Source: Acidobacteriota bacterium
GTDB lineage: Bacteria; Acidobacteriota; Terriglobia; UBA7540
Length of the DNA: 51,416 bases
Direction: 5' to 3'
NCBI GenBank assembly: GCA_021817045.1
Contig: JAKAWG010000031.1
Span: 1-51,416 of the forward strand
Both the position numbers and the translations under genes were made by a program. This document shows, piece after piece, positions 8,923 to 18,175 of the stretch; positions within the stretch are counted from its first letter, which is position 1, and each line of letters starts with the position of its first letter. The notes below the pieces were generated by a model. That model did not search any database and had not been told where the DNA came from. It saw only the letters and a program-made list of their open reading frames with translations.

Positions 8923-10419
8923 CCTGAATCCGGCGTCATAGGTCGGAATAAGAATGCGACCAATGCTTGTTGCAAGCTGTCGAAATCGGTATTCTGCCTC
9001 TTACGCTGAAACCGCACTAAAAGTGAGGTTTGGGCGCAATGCCTCGTGGACCTCGAAATCTGCGCATTGCCAACGATGGTGTGGGGCTGACCCAGTTCGG
9101 CGGAGTGGCTCTCATCGAGCAGTTTTTCCAGCGCATCGGCTTGCAAGGTGCGCGGGCCGACCGCATCCGATTTGTGCAGAGGAACAACCGTTACAGCATC
9201 AGCGAATCTTTGGAAGCCTTGCTCTATCCCCTCATTTTGGGGCTGGGGCGGATCGAAACAACCGAACCACTCCGTCACAACGGTGTGTTTCACTACTTGG
9301 CGGGCTTGCCGGGGTACCCCGAGGCCACCAGTTTGCGTCGCTTCCTGGATCGGTTCGCGCGCCGGGGACGAAACTCTCTCGTCAAGTTGCACGACACTTG
9401 GCGCGCGGCGATGCTGGGACAGCCCTGGCAAGCGACCCTGGATTTGGACAGCACGGTGCTCACTGTCTACGGTCGCCAGGAACGTGCCGAGGTCGGTTAC
9501 AACCCCAAGAAACGCGGCCGACCTTCTTACCTTCCCTTGCTCTGCTTCGAGGGCAAAACCCAGGATTGTTGGGAGGGCAGCTACCACCCCGGCGACACTC
9601 ACGTTTCGACCATTACGATTCCTTTGCTGGAGCGCGCCTTCCCCAAGTTGCCAGAGTCCATTCGAGAAGTGCGAGTTCGAGCCGACACGGCGTTCTTCGA
9701 TCACGAAATCGTGCGATTTATTGAGGGGAAACGCGCTATTTACGCCATCGTGGCGCGGCTCACCCGGCCGCTGAAAAGCCGACTGTCGGGATTGCGCTAC
9801 CATCGCATTTCGTCGGGCGTGTGGGCAGGAGAGTTCCGGTATTGTCCGCAGGGGTGGCCGGGGCCGCGACGCTTCGTCGTCATCCGTCGACCCGTACCGG
9901 AAGAGCCCTCGGGCCAACTGACGTTGTTTCAGATGGGAGGTTACACCTACCAAGCCTTGGTCACCAACCTCACGCTGCAGCCGCCCAACCTTTGGCGGTT
10001 TTACAATCGACGCGCGCGAGCGGAGTTGATCATCCGCGAATTGAAGTATGCCTATGCGCTGGGCAAGATTCCGACCAACGACTTTCAGACGAACGAGGCG
10101 TTCTTCCAGATCGTCCTGCTGGCCTACGCCCTGCTGAACTGGTTCAAGCGGCTTTGCGCTCCGCCTCATTTGCAGCGGGCCACGCTCCAACGCCTTCGGC
10201 AGCGTTTGTTTGTGGTGCCCGCACAGTTGGTGCGACCGGGCGGTGTTCCAACTCTGCGTCTGGCCTCGAGTTATCCCTGGACGGCCGACTTTCTGGAAAC
10301 ACTGCGGCGCGTCAGGCGACTGCGACCGCCATTCTAAAATTCTTGGCCGAGCACATCTCCGGCAGCGGGAGCGGCTTTATTGAAGTTCAGAAATCATCGT
10401 TTTTCACGCCGGATTCAGG
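8923..10419 (+). mobile_element. Intact IS1380-family insertion sequence
   Basis: The element is 1497 bp, with 14-bp perfect terminal inverted repeats (CCTGAATCCGGCGT at both ends) and a 4-bp TTAA target duplication at 8919-8922 and 10420-10423. It carries one full transposase gene. Perfect ends, a clean target duplication and an undamaged ORF suggest a recent insertion compared with the decayed elements around it. Confidence 0.92.
9039..10337 (+). CDS. IS1380-family transposase
   Basis: This 432-aa DDE transposase has D in LDLDSTVLTVYG, D in VRADTAFFDHE and E in RARAELIIRELKYAY, the usual IS1380 spacing with an inserted beta domain. I prefer ATG 9039 to the TTG at 9030 because GTGAGG ends about 10 nt upstream of it. 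The frame is complete to the stop, with 82 bp from stop to the right terminal repeat. It should be able to mobilise its own element. Confidence 0.9.
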   Translation: MPRGPRNLRIANDGVGLTQFGGVALIEQFFQRIGLQGARADRIRFVQRNNRYSISESLEALLYPLILGLGRIETTEPLRHNGVFHYLAGLPGYPEATSLRRFLDRFARRGRNSLVKLHDTWRAAMLGQPWQATLDLDSTVLTVYGRQERAEVGYNPKKRGRPSYLPLLCFEGKTQDCWEGSYHPGDTHVSTITIPLLERAFPKLPESIREVRVRADTAFFDHEIVRFIEGKRAIYAIVARLTRPLKSRLSGLRYHRISSGVWAGEFRYCPQGWPGPRRFVVIRRPVPEEPSGQLTLFQMGGYTYQALVTNLTLQPPNLWRFYNRRARAELIIRELKYAYALGKIPTNDFQTNEAFFQIVLLAYALLNWFKRLCAPPHLQRATLQRLRQRLFVVPAQLVRPGGVPTLRLASSYPWTADFLETLRRVRRLRPPF

Positions 10420-10740
10420 TTAACCCACCACATCGAACACATCATTGCCAGGCAGCATGGGGGAAGCGACGACAAGGACAACCTCGCGTTGGCCTGTCAT
10501 CGTTGCAATCTCCGCAAAGGCCCGAATCTTACAGGTGTGGATCTCGCCAGCGGCAACCTCGTGCCGCTCTTTCACCCGAGGCGCGACCGCTGGGCTGAAC
10601 ACTTTGCCTTCCGCGGCGTTTGCATTGAGGGCATCACACCAATTGGGCGAGCAATCGTACTGGTACTTGGCATGAATGACGCACGACGTCTGGAATTACG
10701 ATCCGAGTTCTCCGCTCGCGGGTCGTCCTGATTGTCCTTT

Positions 10741-10797
10741 AAGAATGTCAGGCTGTGAAGCACGAACAACCTCTGCAAGGTCATCGTCAGGCGCCAT
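10741..10797 (-). pseudogene. HEPN-domain partner, N-terminal stub only
   Basis: ATG at 10797 (MAPDDDLAEVVRA) overlaps the end of the nucleotidyltransferase gene by 11 nt, as HEPN genes commonly do in MNT/HEPN pairs. Family resemblance is lost after about 13 codons and the frame then runs toward the 3' end of the HNH gene on the opposite strand. It looks like a truncation at a rearrangement junction. Confidence 0.35.
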
Positions 10798-11137
10798 AAA
10801 CCAGTCTCCCTTCGCGTAACACGGTGCCGGGTAGGGAGGCCTTAAGAGAGCGACGCGGCTCAAAATAAGACTGGGTGCACACCAGAACGTCAGCCGCAGA
10901 CCCCGTTCCCCACAGTGCCTCGTAAGCCAGTCGGCTGCGCCGACGTTCGGGAGAGGCGTCGTCCGGGACAACCAGCAGCAAGTCGTAGTCGCTGTCCGGT
11001 CCGGCCTCACCTCGAGCCTTGGATCCGAACAGATAAACCTGAAGTGGGTTGTAAGCTGCCACGAGACGTCGGACGATCTCATCGAGCACATGATCTTCGC
11101 GAACCGCAACCGGGCCTGGGTTCGTGTCCTTCATCAT
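10787..11137 (-). CDS. MNT-type nucleotidyltransferase domain protein
   Basis: This 116-aa protein has the minimal nucleotidyltransferase signature YLFGSKARGEAGPDSDYDLL (GSxxRG then DxD). Members of this type act as antitoxins that AMPylate HEPN RNase partners. Here the HEPN partner is reduced to a stub, so the antitoxin is orphaned. Two adjacent ATGs (11137, 11134) are possible; GGAG lies 4 and 7 nt before them. Small size and full motifs suggest it is itself intact. Confidence 0.8.
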   Translation of the reverse strand: MMKDTNPGPVAVREDHVLDEIVRRLVAAYNPLQVYLFGSKARGEAGPDSDYDLLLVVPDDASPERRRSRLAYEALWGTGSAADVLVCTQSYFEPRRSLKASLPGTVLREGRLVYGA

Positions 11138-11160
11138 TATTCTCCATAGAACTGTTTCTT

Positions 11161-11868
11161 CTATGACGGCTTCACCAGAGACTTTCCCTCACGCGAAGTA
11201 GCCGCTTGCTCCACTGGCTCGATGATTTCGAGGAGTCGCTGCTGAAGCGCAGACAGCTTGGTGCTTGATTCGCCGCGAGGCATCGCGGCCGCTGCCATCC
11301 GCCGCAAATCTTGGCCACAGCGATAACATGAAGCCAGCGACCCTTCCCAAACTGTGATCTTTTCGTACCGCACCGACGCCCCGCAGTTGACGCACTCTTC
11401 ATGCAGCCGCACCCCGTGGTGTTCGCAAACCGTTACAAAGGCGAGTCGCCATTGGCGGCGGAAGTATGAATGCGCGTCCTCGGCAAGACGCTGCGGGCAG
11501 AAACGAATCGCGTCACCGCGACAAGTCCGGTAGTAGAGGCTCCCGCCTGGGTGCTGAGAGTCTCCGTTTCCTGAAGCGTTCTCGCTCGGCATGGAGTACT
11601 GTTCGTATGCGGCCAGAGTTGTAGCCACCGCTTGCGTGTAGGGCGTTCCTGTTTTCGAGCTGAGCAGTTGTAACAACCCCTCCGGCGGGCGGCGGTCTAT
11701 TTCTTGAAACGACATCCCCGGCTCAGGCCACACCCGGCACCAAAAATCGGCGGGTGCCTGCCGGTACGCTCTGGCGAGCCGGGTCATCCACGACGAAAGT
11801 ACCTCATTTTCCTGCGGCTTTAAGCGGATCGTCCAACAGCAAGTGCTCGGACTGTGCTCGGTAGACAC
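11161..11868 (-). CDS. tniQ: TniQ-family transposition target protein
   Basis: The 235-aa product matches TniQ: an N-terminal RLKPQENEVLSSWMTRLARAY segment and the zinc-finger region FCPQRLAEDAHSYFRRQWRLA ... CEHHGVRLHEECVNCG. The second Cys of the first CxxC is Arg here (CPQR), a possible sign of decay. TniQ works with TniA transposase and TniB ATPase to choose insertion sites in Tn5053/Tn7-like transposons. It starts with GTG 3 nt after the tniB stop. No tniA is visible nearby, so it is an orphan. Confidence 0.75.
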   Translation of the reverse strand: MSTEHSPSTCCWTIRLKPQENEVLSSWMTRLARAYRQAPADFWCRVWPEPGMSFQEIDRRPPEGLLQLLSSKTGTPYTQAVATTLAAYEQYSMPSENASGNGDSQHPGGSLYYRTCRGDAIRFCPQRLAEDAHSYFRRQWRLAFVTVCEHHGVRLHEECVNCGASVRYEKITVWEGSLASCYRCGQDLRRMAAAAMPRGESSTKLSALQQRLLEIIEPVEQAATSREGKSLVKPS

Positions 11869-11871
11869 GCC

Positions 11872-12588
11872 TCAAACTATCCGGACTGCGCGCTGTCTAC
11901 GCTGAGACGGCGGCACCCAGTCAATCGTCGTCAGGACATGTTCATCGATCTGCTCCCGGCCGGTCTCGATGGTGTATGTGGCGGCTCGTGTGAGTAACGC
12001 CGCAAGTTCTCCAATGGTGACCTGGCTCAAGGCCAGTAGCTGCGCCGCCAGGCGTTCATTTGATAAGCCCGAAGGCTCATGCAACGGCAGGGTCCGTTCA
12101 AAACTGGCGAGAAGTCTCTGAAAATCTCGATCGAGCTGCCACGACGGAAGAGGCAGGGCCTCAAAACGGTTCTCCAGTTGCTCGTCCGTCTGGATCGTAC
12201 GCAACGCGTCGATGGTCCCCACTCCTATAATCGGAATCTGCAACTCATTGGCAAAATACTTGAGGACATGCAGGAAGTGCCGGTGCTTTTCTGAACCGCC
12301 GGCTAACAGATGATGAATCTCGTCAATGATGAGCATTCGTACTCCGACCTAGCGGAGTACATTCAGGACTTGATCTTGCTTCTTCGCTGCCGATTCTGTG
12401 GGCTTGTAGGGGAAGGAAATCGCGCTGAGAACCCGACTATACAGGCGGTTCTCGTCGGGCACCGGAGGCGCCTGAATGAGCAGGACCGGCACCGTCGCAC
12501 ATTCGCTTTTTGGGTCTTGTTGGGTAGGATGAAGCTCCTCGAACCGGTGGACGATCATGGTCTTGCCGTTGTTGGTCACGCCAGTTAC
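11872..12588 (-). pseudogene. tniB: TniB AAA+ ATPase, amber-interrupted
   Basis: The upstream half gives GVTNNGKTMIVHRFEELHPT (Walker A) and VPVLLIQAPPVPDENRLYS, typical of TniB. An in-frame TAG near 12349-12351 (VLNVLR*VGVRMLII) stands where Tyr is usual, and the frame goes on with MLIIDEIHHLLAGG (Walker B), ALRTIQTDEQLENRF and LPLPSW. The N-terminal segment before the P-loop is not recognisable. TniB delivers the transposase to target DNA in an ATP-dependent way; the stop and missing N-terminus make it inactive unless the amber is read through. Confidence 0.75.
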
Positions 12589-12862
12589 ATAATGCGTACT
12601 TCGCCGAGACTCTGATCGTCCATTATCCTTTACATCCTCTCTACGGACAATCTCTGCCCGTCGTCAGGCGAGTGAAGAGTCACCAAGGCGAACACATCTT
12701 TTGCCAACTTCCAGACCAAACCACCTGTTCTCTGCCGAGTTGGATGTTCCGTTCGGAATGCACACAACTCTCCATCGGACCTCCCGTGATTTCCTCGGAG
12801 GTGCGTGCCTCTTAGCTCAAATCAGGATACCGCCTTGAGAATCAATTTCTGATAATGTTCTC

Positions 12863-12891
12863 TTGACAAACAACCGGAGCTGCAATAGCAT
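12863..12891 (+). promoter_or_regulatory. Candidate promoter of TonB receptor gene
   Basis: TTGACA at 12863-12868, a 17-nt spacer and TAGCAT at 12886-12891 form a good -35 and a weak -10 about 140 nt before the chosen ATG at 13035. Confidence 0.4.
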
Positions 12892-13012
12892 TTTGCGCAT
12901 TCAAGGCCGGGAAGCAGGCTAAAACGAAGGGCGCGATGTGGTCTAAATCACAGACAAGCAATCCGAGCCGCAATATGCTCGCCCGCATTCAAGGCCGGTG
13001 CGAAAAGCCAAC
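12872..13012 (+). repeat. Imperfect tandem direct repeat, 88-bp period
   Basis: The blocks around GAGCTGCAATAGCA ... GCATTCAAGGCCGG and GAGCCGCAATATGC ... GCATTCAAGGCCGG share order and spacing. The second copy lies within the 5' extension of the TonB-receptor frame, which supports the later start codon. Confidence 0.4.
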
Positions 13013-13034
13013 GAGTCGGCCTGGGAGGTACTTT

Positions 13035-16000
13035 ATGAAATGCAAGGGACATTGGGTGTCGTTAATTGGGGTGTGTCTCCTCATTTGTTTAGGTCAAACT
13101 CGATTCGCGTTTTCGCAGGTCATCACGGGCGACATCCTCGGCACAGTCCGCGATCCAAGCGGCGGCGTCGTTCCCGGTGCGAAGGTTGTCCTGACGGATA
13201 CGGCCACGGGAGTGCAAATCGCGGCGGCGACGGACTCCAAGGGGAGTTATCTTTTCCCGTGGTTGAAGCCCGCTCACTACAGCGTGACGGTATCCAAGGC
13301 CGGGTTCCAATCCTCGACAATTTCCGACATCGACCTGTCGGTCGGCCAGCGGGCGGAAGAGGACTTTGTTCTGCACGTGGGAGCGGTGAGCCAGAAGGTC
13401 ACCGTCAGCGCCGGGGGTACGCCATTGCTGGAGACGCAGACGTCCTCCGCCGGCCAGGTAATCGGAGAGCGTTTTCTTATGCAGCTACCCACCCCGATGG
13501 CTAATGGCCGCAGCTTCTTAGAACTAGCCACGATCACCCCTGGCATCTATCCCGAACCCGCGGGCACGGCTGCGCAGACTTGGACCGGAACTTCCGACGT
13601 TTCCCTTAGTGTGATGGGCCTCCATGAGTCAGACGTGAGCTACCTGATTGACGGCATTGAGACGCGCAACGCGCGCTTCGGCGCCGCCAACCAGCAACCC
13701 TCCCTCGACACAATCCAGGAATTCAAAATGCAGACGGACGCTTTTTCTGCCGAATATGGCCGCTCGGCCGTGGTCGTCAACATGACCGTCAAATCCGGCA
13801 CGAACGCCTTCCACGGCGATGCTTATGAATTCCTTCAAAATAGCGCCCTGAACGCTAACGCTTTCTTCGCCAACGAGGCAGGTAAACCCATTCCTCAGCT
13901 TGCCATGAACGACTTTGGCGCGACATTCGGCGGACCGATCCGAAGGAACAAGACGTTCTTCTTCTTTGGGTACGAAGGGGAACGGCTGCACAATGGATCG
14001 TTCGGCACCGTCCTGCTTCCCAGCACAGGGCAGTGGAACGGCGACTTGGCGGATAACTCGACCGGCACGGGCATTTTCCCAACCAGCTCGGCTTTTTGCG
14101 CGGCTAACCCTGGCTCCAGTCGCTGTCTGAACGTGATCAATCCCTTCACCGGGCAGCCATTTCCGGGCAACGTCATTCCCACCAGCATGTTGGATCCTCG
14201 CGCGCAGAAATGGCACGCTTTCAGCCCCACGCCCAACGCCGCAAGCGCAGTAAACTCGCCCGTAATTCCGCTCTTTAACTATACGGCTACCCCGCTGGGG
14301 ATACTTGACTACAACAAGGGCACCGCTCGCATTGACCAGGCGTTCGGCTCGAAGGACCATCTTTACGGAAGCTATGACATTGAGGACGTGCCCCACATCG
14401 TACCAAGTGTCATGCCGCTGGCGGGTAGGACATACCCGCAGAGGTCCCAAGTGGCTTCTCTTACCGAAGACCACATTTTTTCTCCCACTATCGTTAATGA
14501 GTTCCGCTTCGGATACAATCGCGGCAAGACTTACCTGGTTTCACAGGGCACCGAAGGACCGAATTATGCCGCTCAGTTTGGTTATGCGAACACCTCCGCC
14601 AATCCGTTTGATTTTGGCGTGCCGGATGCCGCTATATCCGGATTCAGCACCATCGGTTCCTTTGCTGAGTCGATTGGCGCCATCGACCAGGACTTTCAGT
14701 GGGTGGACAACCTCAGCATCATGCGGGGCAATCACGACTTGGAAGCAGGGGGGGATATAATGCGCGAGAGGTTCTCCCAGATTACGGACTTCAGCGGAAT
14801 CCCGAGCTTCAGCTTTACGGGACAATTCAGCGGGTCGGCGCTGGGGGACATGCTGTTAGGGATTCCAGACACAGCCGGGACCTCCGTGGGCAACTCCGCG
14901 CAGGACCTGAGAACTACTTACGCCGCGGGTTATCTTCAAGACGATTGGAGAGTGAGGCCAAGCTTAACCCTGAATATGGGCATTCGCTACGAATATCAAC
15001 AGACCCCATGGGACGTGTTTAATCGCACGGAGTGGTTCAATCCGGCGATTGCGCAAGTTCAGTATTCTGACTTGCACCAGGTTCGAAACGGGATCTTCAA
15101 TCCGGATTATGACAACGTTGGGCCTCGGCTTGGCCTGGCCTGGTCGCCGGGGTTTATTAAGGACACCGTCATCCGCGCCGCCGGCGGTGTTTTCTACGGC
15201 ACGGAGATGTGGAACACATTACAGTTCGAGGTGGTAGCGCCACGCTACTATTCCTCGCAGACGCTGACTTCCAATCCCACGAACCCGACCTTGTCGCTTG
15301 AAAACCTTTTTCCCGTCGCGTCGCCTTCGAGTGCCACTTCGGCGCCGTTTTCTATGGACAAGCAGTACCAGACCCCGGTCATCTACCAATGGACTGCCGA
15401 CCTCCAACATCGTTTCGGACAGAACTGGCTCGTCGACCTTGGCTACATGGCGAATCGCGGGGATGAAGTCGCTCAGCGCACCAACCTCGATGCGGCGACA
15501 TTTGACCCCACAGGCACGATCCCGCTTGATGCGAGGGAGCCTTTCCCGCAGTTTTCGTATATCCTGTGGAACTCGGACTTCGGCTGGTCAAGTTACAATG
15601 CGCTTACCGCTACTGTGAAGAAGCGCTTTTCGTCCGGCCTGGATCTCGTGGGTAACTACACTTACAGCAAATGCCTTGATATCGGGAACGGCGACGGGGA
15701 GTCTACGATGGTTGGGCGCGACTTTAACGTATATGACAGAGGAAACTGCGACTACACCGTGCCGCAGCGAGCCACTATCAGCTATGTTTATAATCTTCCC
15801 GTTGGCCCCGGCAGGCACTTTCTTGCGGGCGCCTCCGGCGTACCGGGCAAGCTCCTGGGTGGCTGGGAAGTGAGTGGCATCACCACTTTTCAGTCGGGAT
15901 ACTATATGAATGTGACCCTGCCGGGGAACTGGATGAACATCGGAAACTTTACCACAGCCGTCCCGGACAAGATCGGCCCGGCCTACCCTGCAAACCGAAC

Positions 16001-16328
16001 GCTAAATGATTGGCTCAATGTCAACTCGTTCGCGTATCCAGGCTGCCCTTCTTATGTTATCTGCGCGAATGGCCTTCACGTCGAAGGCAATGCCGGCCGA
16101 AACGGAATTGAGGGGCCAGGATACAACTACTGGGATATCGCAGGGGTAAAGGAAACGCGCATCAACGAGCGCTTCTCGCTCCAATTCCGCGCTGAGTTTT
16201 TGAATGCCTTTAACCACCCCAATTTCTCGCCACCGAACGGAACTCTGATTCCGGAGGAGTTCGGCCGGATCGGCGGGACAACTATCGGCCCGCGCACAAT
16301 GCAATTTGCTCTGAGACTGTTCTTTTAG
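13035..16328 (+). CDS. Oar-like TonB-dependent receptor with carboxypeptidase-regulatory domain
   Basis: The 1097-aa outer-membrane protein has a signal peptide (VSLIGVCLLICLGQTRFAFS), then a carboxypeptidase-regulatory-like beta-sandwich (about residues 30-110: GTVRDPSGGVVPGAKVVLTD). A plug with IQEFKMQTDAFSAEYGRSA follows, then FGGPIRRNKTFFFFGYEG and a long beta-barrel that ends in aromatic residues (ALRLFF). This architecture is typical of Acidobacteriota SusC/Oar-like receptors that import glycans or other large ligands with TonB energy. Start at ATG 13035 is favoured by GGGAGG 7 nt upstream and by the signal peptide; the frame also opens at 12936. Flanking hydrolases suggest a glycan ligand. 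Confidence 0.88.
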   Translation: MKCKGHWVSLIGVCLLICLGQTRFAFSQVITGDILGTVRDPSGGVVPGAKVVLTDTATGVQIAAATDSKGSYLFPWLKPAHYSVTVSKAGFQSSTISDIDLSVGQRAEEDFVLHVGAVSQKVTVSAGGTPLLETQTSSAGQVIGERFLMQLPTPMANGRSFLELATITPGIYPEPAGTAAQTWTGTSDVSLSVMGLHESDVSYLIDGIETRNARFGAANQQPSLDTIQEFKMQTDAFSAEYGRSAVVVNMTVKSGTNAFHGDAYEFLQNSALNANAFFANEAGKPIPQLAMNDFGATFGGPIRRNKTFFFFGYEGERLHNGSFGTVLLPSTGQWNGDLADNSTGTGIFPTSSAFCAANPGSSRCLNVINPFTGQPFPGNVIPTSMLDPRAQKWHAFSPTPNAASAVNSPVIPLFNYTATPLGILDYNKGTARIDQAFGSKDHLYGSYDIEDVPHIVPSVMPLAGRTYPQRSQVASLTEDHIFSPTIVNEFRFGYNRGKTYLVSQGTEGPNYAAQFGYANTSANPFDFGVPDAAISGFSTIGSFAESIGAIDQDFQWVDNLSIMRGNHDLEAGGDIMRERFSQITDFSGIPSFSFTGQFSGSALGDMLLGIPDTAGTSVGNSAQDLRTTYAAGYLQDDWRVRPSLTLNMGIRYEYQQTPWDVFNRTEWFNPAIAQVQYSDLHQVRNGIFNPDYDNVGPRLGLAWSPGFIKDTVIRAAGGVFYGTEMWNTLQFEVVAPRYYSSQTLTSNPTNPTLSLENLFPVASPSSATSAPFSMDKQYQTPVIYQWTADLQHRFGQNWLVDLGYMANRGDEVAQRTNLDAATFDPTGTIPLDAREPFPQFSYILWNSDFGWSSYNALTATVKKRFSSGLDLVGNYTYSKCLDIGNGDGESTMVGRDFNVYDRGNCDYTVPQRATISYVYNLPVGPGRHFLAGASGVPGKLLGGWEVSGITTFQSGYYMNVTLPGNWMNIGNFTTAVPDKIGPAYPANRTLNDWLNVNSFAYPGCPSYVICANGLHVEGNAGRNGIEGPGYNYWDIAGVKETRINERFSLQFRAEFLNAFNHPNFSPPNGTLIPEEFGRIGGTTIGPRTMQFALRLFF

Positions 16329-16440
16329 CGCCGCCTGCGTTTCAGTGAATTGCTCTCTGTCTCCGGAGGACCCAGTGATTCTCTGGAATCTCTGTGGTGA
16401 GTGTTAAGAGGCGAACACAAACACGTCTGGGAGGGATCGA

Positions 16441-17979
16441 ATGTCACGAAGAAGCGTTCCATGCTTAATTTTCGCGCTGGGTGCGTTTGTCGTTTGCTTC
16501 TCAACAGGCTGCACCACCCGCCAGCGTCCTGCTGGCGGCCAAGCTGCGCCGCAATCCGTGAAGGTGACGGTAAATTGGAACGACGTGATTCGCGTCTCGG
16601 AAACGACGCCGACATTGCAAGTGGTGGTGGCACCGCCGTTGCGCCGCGGCTCGCCGATTCACAATCGCGTCTTTCAAGCCTTGCACAGTCTCGGCGCCGA
16701 TTACGTCCGCTACGTTCCCTGGCTGCCTGAACCGAAACTCGCTGTGGCGGAGCTTGAGCCGCCCGCCAACGGGAAGACATCCTGGGATTTTTCGCTGATT
16801 GATCCCATGATGGAAGATTTCATGAATGCGACGGCGGCCCATTCGGTGATTATCAACATCAGCACGATCCCGCAATGGATGTGGAAGACTCCTAAGCCAG
16901 TCCCGTATCCGTCCAATCCAGATCAGGTGGACTGGCACTACGAGCAGGGGACGCAACTGGTGGATCCCAGCATGAGGCAGGTGGCGGACTATTATGCGCG
17001 GCTCGTGAGCTGGTACACAAAAGGCAGCTTCACCGATGAGTACGGCTACAAGCACACCTCCGGGCATCACTACAACATTCAATACTGGGAGGTGCTCAAT
17101 GAAGTCGATTTCGAGCACCGCATGAGCCCGGAACTTTATACGCACATCTACGACGCGATCGCGGGGGCGATCCACAATGTCGATCCCCGCATCAAGTTCG
17201 TCGGGATGGCGCTGGCCGCGCCCTCCGCCGAGCCGCAATTCTTCGAGTATTTTCTAAACCACAAGCATCACAAGCCGGGAATCCCAATCAATATGATTTC
17301 CTATCACTTCTACGCCGTCCCCAGCCTTCACGAACCGCCCGAAGCCATGCAATACACATTCTTCGATCAAGCTGACCACTTTCTGGACGTCGTTCGCTAC
17401 ATTCAATCTATGCGGCAGAGGCTTTCTCCTGAAACGGAAACCGATACGGACGAGCTTGGCTGCATTGTGCCCGCTTATGAGGGTTCGCAGGGACAGTCCG
17501 GCCCGCCTGCGAAGCCCATCCCCGACTCCTATTGGAACTTGTGCGGAGCGATGTACGCTTACCTGTTCGCCGGCCTGGCGCGGGAAGGGGTACAAGTGGC
17601 GGGCGAGTCGCAATTGGTTGGCTACCCGTTGCAGTCTCCAAGCGTCTCGATGGTCAATTGGACCACGGGCCAGCCAAACGCGCGCTTTTGGGTGCTGAAG
17701 CTGCTCCACGACCATTTTCGGCCGGGAGATAAAATCGTCTCAACGAGGTGTTGGAGCGGCGCCGTCTTTGCCCAGGGCTTTGTTACGGCGGCTGGCCAGC
17801 ACGAATTGCTGCTCGTCAACAAGCGAAACCGGCCCTTCAAGGTTGAGTTGCCCGGCTCAGGCGGCGACGAAGACTACGTCGATCAGACCACCGCTTTTAA
17901 CCCTCCCGCCTCCTCCCATGTGTCGGACGGAAAAGTGATGCTTCGTGCTTACAGTGTGGCTGTCGTGACGATGCCGTGA
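16441..17979 (+). CDS. GH39-like glycoside hydrolase, lipoprotein
   Basis: The 512-aa product has a lipoprotein signal with lipobox (VVCFSTGC), so it should be membrane-anchored. The TIM-barrel shows YWEVLNEVDFEH, with E221 as likely acid/base, and DTDELGC, with E338 as candidate nucleophile, in line with the beta-xylosidase/iduronidase-type family 39 in clan GH-A. A C-terminal beta-sandwich (LLLVNKRNRPFKVELPG) follows. It sits between the TonB receptor and the sulfatase-fold gene on the same strand with GGGAGGG ahead of the ATG. The substrate is not predictable; uronic or xylose-type glycans are plausible. Confidence 0.7.
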   Translation: MSRRSVPCLIFALGAFVVCFSTGCTTRQRPAGGQAAPQSVKVTVNWNDVIRVSETTPTLQVVVAPPLRRGSPIHNRVFQALHSLGADYVRYVPWLPEPKLAVAELEPPANGKTSWDFSLIDPMMEDFMNATAAHSVIINISTIPQWMWKTPKPVPYPSNPDQVDWHYEQGTQLVDPSMRQVADYYARLVSWYTKGSFTDEYGYKHTSGHHYNIQYWEVLNEVDFEHRMSPELYTHIYDAIAGAIHNVDPRIKFVGMALAAPSAEPQFFEYFLNHKHHKPGIPINMISYHFYAVPSLHEPPEAMQYTFFDQADHFLDVVRYIQSMRQRLSPETETDTDELGCIVPAYEGSQGQSGPPAKPIPDSYWNLCGAMYAYLFAGLAREGVQVAGESQLVGYPLQSPSVSMVNWTTGQPNARFWVLKLLHDHFRPGDKIVSTRCWSGAVFAQGFVTAAGQHELLLVNKRNRPFKVELPGSGGDEDYVDQTTAFNPPASSHVSDGKVMLRAYSVAVVTMP

Positions 17980-18175
17980 AATAGCATATGGACCGCGACG
18001 CAGCCTGGCATCTGCTCACCGAGTACAGACAGAGCGAGAGCTTGCAAAGACCTGCCCTCGCCGTGGACGTGTGCATGTACGCGTATTCCCGCGCGAAATC
18101 CAGCTCGCGCTGGAGTTGCTATGGTAGTTGGCACAGTTCCTTGAAACCTCAAAATGCCTACTAAAGGAGAAAAGG

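Larger units (their letters stand above)
8835..10731 (+). pseudogene. HNH endonuclease gene split by an IS1380-type element
   Basis: Codons 1-29 (MDATTREFVWRRAENRCEYC ... SEL) lie at 8835-8922. The rest lies at 10424-10731 and reads HHIEHIIARQHGG, LACHRCNLRKGPNLTG and FHPRRDRWAEHF. Removing 8923-10419 plus one TTAA copy restores one open frame of 131 aa with no lesion. The CxxC, HIEH and CHRCN positions give the zinc-stabilised HNH fold used by nicking or restriction-type endonucleases. The insertion lies between the Cys pair and the catalytic His segment, so the gene is inactive while the IS is present. Confidence 0.85.
12589..13034. other. Intergenic region with promoter and imperfect direct repeat
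   Basis: No gene is seen. The stretch holds the sigma70-like promoter candidate at 12863-12891 and two copies of GCATTCAAGGCCGG (12897-12910 and 12985-12998) embedded in longer imperfect repeats with an 88-bp period. Confidence 0.5.

Noticed and set aside
8919..10190. 423-codon minus-strand ORF
   Set aside because: Antisense to the IS1380 transposase, which has a clear DDE core and matching IS ends.
13629..14474. 281-codon minus-strand ORF
   Set aside because: Antisense shadow of the TonB receptor gene.
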